Source of the DNA: Muricea muricata
Taxonomy: Eukaryota; Cnidaria; Anthozoa; Malacalcyonacea; Plexauridae
Assembly (NCBI GenBank): GCA_963855995.1
Contig: OY979718.1
Span: 37,959,059-38,023,058 of the forward strand
Length of the DNA stretch: 64,000 bases
Direction: 5' to 3'
Shown in pieces: positions 32,686-64,000 of this stretch. Position numbers and translations under genes: made by a program. The notes beneath the pieces are model-generated. The model ran no database searches. It worked only from the letters and a program-made list of their open reading frames with translations, and was not told the origin of the DNA. Position 1 is the stretch's first letter. Each line of letters starts with the position of its first letter.

Positions 32686-33072
32686 CAGGGACGTGGCCAG
32701 GGGCGACGTTGTTGATAGAAAGGTTCGGCGAAGTTGATGCGACGCCAAAGACCGACGCGAAAATGTCGTGGACATCCCCATTGACGGACATACCTCGTTA
32801 TTAACACTGATCAGTGGCGTAACCAGCCCAACAATTCAGTCCCGCTATGCAAATTCCTAGTTATTATCATTATTCGTTTCTTTAGAAATTCATTGTTTTC
32901 ACAGTCAATGAGCTTGAAATATTTGCATAGCGGGATCTAATCCTCGGGCTGGCAACGCTACTGACACTGATATGGCCATATGGTAATGTCCAATTCAAAC
33001 CGTTCGGCTGTCAAAAATTAGTACAGAGCAGCTTCCCTTCTCTTCCACTTGAAAGTTCTGGCCATGTCCCTG
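32686..33072. mobile_element. hAT-like MITE split by a second MITE
   Basis: Ends CAGGGACGTGGCCAG (32686-32700) and, inverted, CTGGCCATGTCCCTG (33058-33072), with further inner complementarity. Removal of the nested 152-bp element and one 8-bp duplication leaves about 227 bp. No target duplication is visible at its own ends, consistent with greater age. Confidence 0.6.
32804..32971. mobile_element. hAT MITE with perfect 8-bp target duplication (152 bp)
   Basis: ACACTGAT at 32804-32811 and 32964-32971 flanks 32812-32963. The ends are CAGTGGCGTAACCAGCCC and, inverted, GGGCTGGCAACGCTACTG. The 8-bp duplication and CAGTGGCG-type terminus are hAT hallmarks. An inner inverted pair (CCCGCTATGCAAAT) is also seen. 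Confidence 0.88.
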
Positions 33073-33389
33073 CTTGAAAGACGAGACATCGATTACAGAC
33101 ATTGCGAATTTTACGGTTGTGCAAGCAAAGCGCATTTTATTTCTTCATGTGTTGTCTGCTGACTCCTTTCTTCAACGTACCTCTTTGAATTTTCTGGCCA
33201 TCGGAAAACTGCTTCTGTTCAGTGGCTTTCATACTCGCCTCCAATTTCAAGTCAGTTATTGTTTCGTGTGCGGTTCTCAAGAAATAGAATTATCCATTGA
33301 TACACATTTGAATAACATCCTTTTAGCATTTCGATCGAGCGAAAAAACATTTATGTATATTGAAATTCCTAGCACAATATTATGTTCGT

Positions 33390-33990
33390 CACAGAATATA
33401 TAAAAACAGATAATAATAATAATGATAATAATAGTAATATTAACACTGCTGCTAATTCATGTTGTTATTAATTCCAATGTGCACTGCTGTCGCTGTGTTG
33501 TTATGTTAAGTTCTTGTCCTGCGGAACATCTTTTCTGAGCAGAGACTGGCCTTTATGCTTGTTTATATGGTATATAATGCAAAATCTGTCCTGTTCGTTT
33601 GTAAGGGCTGCTGTAATATGCTTAGGCTGTAGCGTATACCCTGCCTTGTCTGATACTGTATGTGGTATATTCTTGTGTATATTGTTGCATCTGTTATTTG
33701 TGTTTATTATGTAAAATTGGCAAAACATAAATAAATAATAATAATAATAATAGTAATAATATTAAAATGTATATATAAATACAGTATACTCATTTAACTT
33801 TGTACAACCACTCTCATTAATGCTTATATATAAAGATGCATTTTTCGTCTCTATAAAGGTCATCTGTCTCGATTAGCCCTTATGGTTATTACAGATGGCC
33901 TTCACTCTTATTTTGTAAATTATCTTCATTTGATTATTGTATTTTTATGGTGTTGAGTGAAATAAATCATTATTGTTGTTGTTGTTATTT
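33390..33990 (+). mobile_element. LINE 3' tails with A/T-rich microsatellite ends
   Basis: Three tails in a row: an ATA-type repeat at 33411-33445, aataaataataataata at about 33730-33763, and gaaataaatcattattg followed by a TTG repeat at 33958-33990. Each follows sequence resembling non-LTR 3' UTRs. No reverse transcriptase residue is recognisable, so this is suggestive only. Confidence 0.4.
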
Positions 33991-34170
33991 CCGTTCTCTG
34001 CATCGGTTCTGCTTATAACGAAGGACCTGAACTTTATACCATTAATGTGACAGATGTTCAGTTAGCATGATATTCTACGTCTTTAAGTGCTTACAAATGC
34101 AAAGAACGTAGATATGCGAGTTAAATGCCCCGATTCATAGAATTGCATTAACAGATTAGCCCATTAGCAG

Positions 34171-35320
34171 GTCACCAAATTAGGCTTTCGTTCTAATTAA
34201 AGTCGTACTAAAAGAATCGGTATAGTATCCATCTGGTTATTGTTTAAACTATATCTTGTACTAATTCATTCCATAATATTTTAATCATAATCAAAATACA
34301 GGGGCCAGTTGTATTAAAAAAGCGATTAAAATTAACTATGATTAGTGGAAAGGTCTACCAATCAGAACAACGTATTTTGTACGTAATCACTATTTAACTG
34401 CAAAACACTGATTAAAACAGTGATTAAGAGTTTTATACAACCGGCCCCAGGTTATTAATCCTAACTGCCTTTTAATTCAATTGACCAGTCAGGGTCGACG
34501 ACCTTCTCCGTAAGCGAATCAGATAACTGTAATAAAGTAATCTGGTTATCTTTCGTCAACGATATTCATAAAATTATAGCTAAAGTATAATAACCTTTCA
34601 AGCTCTCCACGTCCAAGCAGCTCCATTGCGAACACATGCTAATCACGAATTGTTAATCCCAGCAGTGCAATGCAATCAAGTTGTGCGAACGCGGTTTTAT
34701 AAAGTTGAACATGAAAGTAAGGTATATCAATGTGCCGTGTATAAAAATAAGTACGAATTAAACAAAAAATCTACTGAACTCAAAATTTCACGTGGTTTGA
34801 AAACACGCGATGTCACCAAATTAGGCTTTCGTTCTAATTAATAAAGTCGTACTAAAAGAATCGGTATAGTATCCATCTGGTTATTGTTTAAACTATATCT
34901 TGTACTAAATAATACTAGATCATTCCATACTATTTTAATTATAATCAAAATACAGACTATTAATCCTAACTGCCTTTTAATTCAATCAATTGACCAGTCA
35001 GCCCGGTCGACGACCTTCTCAGTAAGCGAATCAGATAACTGTACTAACGTAATCTGGTTATCTTTCGTCAATGATATTCATAAAATTATAGCTAAACGAT
35101 AAAACCTTTCAAGCTCTCCACGTCCAAGCAGCTCCATTGTGAACACATGCTAATCACGAATTGTTAATCCAAGAGTGCAATACAATCAAGTTGTGCGAAC
35201 GCGGTTTTATAAAGTTGAACACGAAAGTAAGGTATAGCAATGTGCCGTGTATAAAAATAAGTACAAATTTAAAAGAAATCTACTGAACTCAAAATTTCAC
35301 GCGGTTTGAAGACACACGAT
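34171..35320. repeat. Tandem direct duplication
   Basis: Copy 1 spans 34171-34811 and copy 2 spans 34812-35320, similar along their length with small indels. Copy 1 is longer mainly because of a 148-bp MITE (34301-34448). Both begin gtcaccaaattaggctttcg-like, except that copy 2 ends before a third repeat starts. Confidence 0.85.
34301..34448. mobile_element. 148-bp MITE present in only one duplicate
   Basis: Inverted ends GGGGCCAGTTGTATTAAAA and TTTTATACAACCGGCCCC. The second duplicate keeps the empty site (aatacagactattaatc around 34960), so this copy inserted after the duplication. No clear target duplication can be drawn. Confidence 0.8.
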
Positions 35321-37541
35321 GTAAGTGGCTCCCTGCAAGGTTAAAAAGGTTGAAAGGTTGGCTTGTTAAGTCACGTTCACGCTTGTCCTAAGAGTCGGGG
35401 ATGACTCAGTTTTTTCTGGCCGATGTGACTGCACGAGTGAATTCTATACTTGACTTCTCGATGGGCAAATCCATTCATCGAGAAAGTTTGCCCTCCGAAA
35501 CAGTAGTCCTCGACAAGTCACGATAGTTTTAAAACATTTATATGAAACTATAAAGAATATTAAAATCACATTACATGCTCGTCGTATCGCTGTCACCATA
35601 CACTAACTTTCCTAATTAACTAATTGCCCTAAACTAAATTTTTTACCCTCATACCATTATACTATACTATTCGATATATTAATAATCGTAACAGCTTATC
35701 TGTCAGTTTTCAACACATTCTCATTGCTCTACAATTGTCAGTTGGATATGGTGACCTTCGACAAACGTCTAACAGTTTGAAACTATTATCATGTCAAAAA
35801 CAGCGAACTTTCTAGTTAGTTCATTTGAAAAATAAACTGTATCATCAAAAAGCTTACATAAAAAAAAACGACATGCATAAGCATGTAACGCAATAAATAT
35901 TTCAAAAATCAAACTATAATCCTATAATAATACATATAATATGTAGTTTTTATCACCCTTCTGTAACTCTCATGGAAACAGTGATTTTTCGGAGAAACCA
36001 TCTAAAATTCATCATTTTCACGATAATGTGGTTTTGCAGAAAATTTAAGAGACAACGTGTTAATTAGCAGGAGCCGACAAGTAATTTAAACGCGAACAAG
36101 ATACAGAAACATCCTTATACCAGGCCTAAAGGAACTACAATATAAACATAAAATAAAATTGCCCCTTGATATGGCAAGCAAGTGAACATGTACTTTTGTA
36201 CGTTTACTATTAGATGCGAAAGGCAAGTGGCTGGAACAAAGTCAGCATAAAAGATTCGAGACAATTTCCTCCGATTGGCAATTGGCTAGAATTCTTATTG
36301 CTAGAAGTTTCACTAGAAGAATAGATAGAAGTGGTACTAACAAAAAACGTTCTTTGCTCGTTTGAAAAAGCTTTTAAAATTACTTACAAAGCCTTTACTA
36401 AGCCTTAAATAACTAACAAACACATGATACACAAGGGCTTTCCGCCATCTTGGATTCTCCAGGATATGGTAATTTTTTAAGTTTTTTTGAGAATTTTTTT
36501 GCAATGTTTTTTCCGTTCTCAGTGTCGAACCAGACGCTACTCCAATACGAACTTGTGGGTACCAAACGTTAAACTATCCATAACTAGAAATGGACTTTAG
36601 TACAATGAAGCAGCTATTTATATGTTCCCACCAGATATAAGTAAAGGTTATTTGGGTCGTTGTCTTTATTTAAGACCTAACTCTATAAGTTCTTTCTTAA
36701 TTGCACCTTTCTTAATTGTAATCAAAATTGTAAATTGGATGCATGAATTAATTTTGCTACCCCCAGTGAAAATTGGCTAAACTGGCGTATTTATCTGAAA
36801 ATACTTTTGCAAATACAACTGCACTGAACTGCACAGCCTACTACAAATGTTTACAAGCCGTGATCCTTTTGTATAAATTCATCTATATCGTCGGTATTTT
36901 TAGCCGTGCCTTTTGCATGGGAAAAAACATGACTTTCGCATTGCGATGGAACGTGTAATGTTTTCAAGGGGCGAGAGTTTGATGTACTTCTATAGTATAG
37001 GACATTTGCCCGGACAGGCAAGGAGTTCGTCGTGCCAGCGATTATATACAATATACAAGAACAGCCTCTCCCCGTGGATATCATGTAAACAACCCCTGGT
37101 TGTTGTTGTAAATAGAAGACAGCGTGAACTCAGCGGGTAAATAAAACTACAGCACAGCATTCACCACGAGTGTTTGGAACCACGCAGGCAGATCGTGGGA
37201 AATGTTACGAAGCGTGTAAAATATACATCTTCCAACTATATATATATACACCTGGTGTTGATAAATTTACCCATCCCCCGCACGATCGAAGAGGTGATGG
37301 ATATACCACATGGACCACTAGTGACGGCTGTTCTATTTTAAACATTTTCCCGCCACTGTGCCGATTGTTACGTAACCGGGTTTATTAATCGGGTTGCCCA
37401 GAAATAGAAAAGCTCGACTCGTAGCTGGAAAAATAAAAGAGCACGCGAACGACAATCGCGGGAAATTTTTAAATAGAAAGTTTTTTGGAGGAAATTGTTT
37501 CAATATCAAGTGGAAATCATATACATCTCGAAATTCAAGCA

Positions 37542-37743
37542 GGGAACCCACCCGATCCGAACGTTGTATCCAAATAAAATTATTGTATCCAATAAATTAT
37601 TGGGATTATCACGGTTAGGGTTAGGGTTTGGGTCAGGGTTCATTTTATATGCATGAAATGACAATTCCAGTAACTATTGGAATTATCAAACGTTGTAACC
37701 AGTAATTTTATTGGAATACAACGTTCGCATCGGTTGGGGAACC
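37542..37743. mobile_element. MITE family member 1 (188 bp, 7-bp target duplication)
   Basis: GGGAACC at 37542-37548 and 37737-37743 flanks 37549-37736. The ends are CACCCGATCCGAACGTTGTA and, in reverse complement, CAACCGATGCGAACGTTGTA. The centre includes ggttagggttagggtttggg, which is telomere-like only by chance. A second copy is at 39.8 kb. Confidence 0.85.
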
Positions 37744-38324
37744 AGGGCTCTCACAATCTAAGGAAATTTCCCCAGATTTATGCTGTTTCTGTGGGGGTGG
37801 TATTAGTCATAATGAGGATGCATTATTTTCAAAAGTTTATTGTTGCCTCATTCTTAACTACCCTACCCCTATAGAAATATGGATATGGAAATTAGTTGTG
37901 AGAGCACTGCAGGGAACTGCTATGAGAAAAATTTATTAACAGTAGATCCCCTGCACTTGCTATGATGTTTGGTTTGTGGTTTAATAAGAACAATACTCAT
38001 ACAATACAACGAACATCGAGAGGACGAACATCCAGAGAGCGAGTTTTGCCACCCCGATGATACAGATTTATCAATAAACGGATGTAGGTTTACATAAAAA
38101 TACAATATAATAAACTACTTATTAACCTCGACCGCTCGTTCTTACGGGAAAATATTAAACCTCGGTTTTGCCCCATGACCTCGCTGTCGCTCGGTCAGTA
38201 AAGCAAAAACTAGGTTTACTGCTATTTGCAATCAACAGCGCCACGCGGCGAATTTTTAACGTTGTTTACTGTCACTCAACGTTATGTTGATGTATGTCTA
38301 CGCAACGCGACGTTTGCCAAGGTT

Positions 38325-38380
38325 ACATTTACCCAAGTCGATGTTACGTTTACCCAAGTCAACGCTACCTTTACCATAAA
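38325..38380 (+). repeat. Short tandem repeat
   Basis: About three imperfect units of a 20-bp motif (tttacccaagtcgatgttac and variants). It explains the repetitive VTFTQV peptide frame over it. Confidence 0.6.
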
Positions 38381-39056
38381 TATGGTAATTATGCGCATGA
38401 ACGAAATTGAGTTCATGAGCTTAATTACCATACAAGTTGGGCAATGTTTGCTGCCGGTGTGCTCAACTGAAGATAAAATATAGATAACAAAAGAGTTGCC
38501 AATCCATCCCTTTTTCTAATATCTATGCTTTACCCAAGTCAACGTTTTTCGATCGATTTTTCACAAATAAGAATACGAACACAAACACATTCGCACAATT
38601 TTGAGCTTTTTAGCAGCAATAATTGCAAATAATTACTGATCGCAACTGGCATATGACAAGACATAGGGGCAACCCACAGTTGTTTCGTTGTTTTTACCAC
38701 GGACCTCCCTTATACTATATCGAGAAAAAGTCTAAATATCCTTAAAAAAAGATAAGAAAAAAATAAAAATAGGCAGAGAACGGCTCTGACAAAAAGTTCA
38801 CAGCTTGAAGCTTGCAAATTCTACAGATTGAAATGCTATGTGTGCTAGTGGTAATACCCCCTATTTTTTGCTACCAAACCCTGTTAAATCAACCAAACCC
38901 TTTTCAGCATCTCCCACTATTACAAAAGTTTTCATCCCCTCTTTCTATTTTTCGGGAAAGTTTATCCCCCATTATTCAAGAAGGAGGGATTAATCATATT
39001 AGCAAGTGCTAGCACATGGAAATTTGGCAGGCCATCTTGTAAAATAATTAACAATT

Positions 39057-39062
39057 TTTATT
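39057..39062 (-). promoter_or_regulatory. NDUFS2: Candidate NDUFS2 polyadenylation signal
   Basis: AATAAA on the minus strand, about 90 nt beyond the NDUFS2 stop codon (39151-39153); the first canonical hexamer there. Confidence 0.6.
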
Positions 39063-39150
39063 GCAATGCAATATCGAAAATATAATGTACATATACTTAT
39101 GTTTAAGTAAACAATCGTGTGTCTTTTCTTCTTTCAACTGTTCCAAGCGT

Positions 39151-62279
<23,129 letters not shown>

Positions 62280-62557
62280 ATTGGAATCTCCCCAGTTCAC
62301 TATGATTGTACTACTCTGGGCTCAAAAGTGAACTGGATTGAGACAAAAAGTGGGATGATGTGTCATGTGATGTGCCGACAACAATGCTGTAATATTCCAA
62401 TATTCTTTTGCACTTAGAGAGTCTCTCTGACACAACGAGCTCTTTTTCGTACATGACTAATGATTATTTTCACGCATGACAGGCTAATTTCAGCCCATGC
62501 ATATATCGTACATATATCGACGTCGTAAAAACGACGTATGTGTTTAACCCATGCGTT

Positions 62558-62595
<38 letters not shown>

Positions 62596-63050
62596 CGAAG
62601 CAGAATTCGCCAAGCGTAGGATTGTTCACCCGCCATCGCAATGCCTTGTTTTAATCAAACAGTCGGATTCCCCTTGTCCGTTCCAGTTCTATGTCGGTTG
62701 TTAATTGCCTGCCGAAAATGAATGTTAGAATGTTAATTAGAGGGGGTGTATTCATATATTCAGGTTCTGTCCAACTAATTTCTTTCGAAATCAGTTGTTA
62801 TTAGAGTTTATTTGTAAAGAAATAGTCAGCCAGGTCCTGCCCCCCCCTCCCTCTCACCCCTCTAATTAACGTTCTAACGCCGGCCCTGATGAAATATTTG
62901 CATTTGATCTAGGCAAGATAGATGAAATCAATGATCTGGAGATCAGCGGAATTGCAAAGTTTGGTTGCAAATTGTATTAACGCTGTAAAATACGGGAAAT
63001 ATGGGCATGTGAAGTTTGCACACCCCAATACTGCCCAGGTGACTATTCAA
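62280..63050. other. NDUFS2 upstream region
   Basis: Expected to contain the NDUFS2 promoter; no TATA box is recognised, as is common for housekeeping genes. A small inverted-repeat element lies at 62724-62879. Otherwise nothing seen. Confidence 0.5.
62724..62879. repeat. Inverted-repeat (MITE-like) element
   Basis: GTTAGAATGTTAATTAGAGG (62724 on) and its near-complement at 62855-62879 flank about 105 bp with a C/T-rich tract. The right terminus continues into a cggccctg-type end, but no target duplication is found. Confidence 0.55.
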
Positions 63051-63054
63051 TTTC

Positions 63055-64000
63055 ATTTTACAGTAAAGTTTCCAACACGTGGAGAAAGAACATAGCATTT
63101 AATACTGACCAACTTCAACAAATTTTACCAGGCTCCTACAAAAGATCCACCTACCGGACTATCCGACATAACACCGTCTCTAATAGAGGGAAAGCTATAA
63201 ATGATAACTGCCCTACACACTTCAAATTATACCGTAACCTAAAATAAAAGTCCTTAAAAATGCAGCGCCAAAGAAATGGTGGTCTGAGTGAAAAAGTTAT
63301 GCATATGTGGAATGTCAAAGCCAAACATTCCTACAGCAAACAAAATTTTAGACGAATCAGACAATTGAGGACAAAATACACCTGGCCAACGAGACAATTT
63401 AGCATTCCTAGAGCTCCAGGAAAACTATCTTACGTTTTCCCCGACTAGCAAGATTAGCACTTCCAGTCATCAAATCCCATCCGTGACCACAGAAATGATA
63501 CTGAAAACCAACTGAGCTCAATGATACCAAACAACGGAGCTCAATAACTAGACAACATACCAAACTGGGCTCTGAAAGATTTTGCTGACATTTTAGCTCT
63601 CCCTGTTTCTATGTTAGTCCATGTGTCTTACAAGAAGAAACAGTTGCCACCTTTTGGAAATGCGCTAACATTACACCTTTGCCAAAAAGTTCCACGGTGA
63701 ACGATATAACACTGACCTAAGACTTATCTCTTCAACCCCAACTACATCGAAAATTGCTGAAGAGTACGTAGTGGTAAACCATGTTAAACCCGCCGTTCCC
63801 AAGGTCTAACGACAATACATTCCAAATTCAAAAGGAAGAAATGCAAGGAATTACGTTAAACCCCCCCCCCCCCCCCCCCCCATAGGAACATCATTAATGT
63901 CGTTAGATCTATCAAAATTTGAGGAGTTACGTTGCAGAACAATTAGAAGTGGAATGAGCACATCAACATTGTCAAAAAGACGTCCAAAAGACTATTTTCT
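63055..64000 (+). mobile_element. LINE (CR1-group-like) ORF2 fragment, running off the window
   Basis: Broken frames include KAINDNCPTHFKLYRNL, AAPKKWWSEVKS (endonuclease-RT linker) and ATFWKCANITPLPKSSTVND followed by LRLIS.TPTTSKIAEEYVV and NHVKPAVPK, typical of the start of the reverse transcriptase domain. Stops and frameshifts throughout. A 21-base C run at 63861-63881 interrupts it. The catalytic (Y/F)ADD part would lie beyond 64000. Confidence 0.78.
63861..63881 (+). repeat. C21 homopolymer
   Basis: Run of 21 C within the LINE fragment; length is probably uncertain in the assembly. Confidence 0.9.

Larger units (their letters stand above)
25510..39050. other. Intergenic region between the convergent genes
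   Basis: 13.5 kb without a recognised gene. It is dominated by MITEs, LINE tails and a tandem duplication, listed individually. Between them lie AT-rich stretches with short frames in all readings (for example 25.5-27.0, 31.0-32.6 and 35.3-37.5 kb) in which I see nothing supported. Confidence 0.6.

Noticed and set aside
33074..33403. 109-codon open frame at the edge of the hAT MITEs
   Set aside because: Overlaps repeat ends; no motif; composition like neighbouring noise.
37610..37645. Possible interstitial telomere repeat (ggttagggttaggg)
   Set aside because: Only two to three units, inside a MITE found again at 39.8 kb with the same stretch; not a telomere relic.

Overview
The window is AT-rich, intron-rich animal nuclear DNA. 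Two well-conserved genes stand convergently (tail to tail) in a repeat-loaded landscape. Introns of several kb, 16 coding exons in NDUFS2, tRNA-derived SINEs, CR1/L2-like LINEs, Penelope-like and BEL/Pao retroelements and many small inverted-repeat transposons suggest a marine invertebrate. A cnidarian is my best guess; nothing in the sequence proves it.

Region 1 (about 1.5-25.5 kb, + strand): a seven-exon gene for a type II membrane protein of 374 residues, with a cytosolic tail, one membrane span, a linker, 19 uninterrupted Gly-X-Y triplets and a C-terminal TNF homology domain. This is the ectodysplasin (EDA) architecture. All exon phases close. Its last intron holds three further exon-like reading frames in mutually compatible phases that end in their own stop. 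They could form an alternative C-terminal head or a separate nested gene.

Region 2 (about 25.5-39.1 kb): intergenic. No gene is recognised. It holds TTAA-flanked inverted-repeat elements, a hAT-type MITE with a perfect 8-bp target duplication nested in an older element, LINE 3' ends, a tandem duplication of which only one copy carries a MITE, and the first of two copies of a MITE family with 7-bp target duplications.

Region 3 (39.1-62.3 kb, - strand): complete NDUFS2 (complex I 49-kDa subunit) in 16 coding exons, 469 residues, all phases closing. One intron uses a GC donor. Its introns carry a LINE with an inserted MITE, a head-to-head Penelope-like pair, a BEL/Pao element without pol that splits a SINE-like repeat, a 2.5-kb foldback element, a tRNA-derived SINE and a long AT microsatellite. 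A two-exon reading frame with a signal peptide lies antisense within NDUFS2 and may be a small secreted-protein gene.

Region 4 (62.3-64 kb): NDUFS2 upstream region, a small inverted-repeat element and a + strand LINE fragment running off the window.

The two main genes have unrelated roles (developmental or immune ligand, respiratory chain); nothing indicates that they work together. All assignments are by reading; no database search was run.
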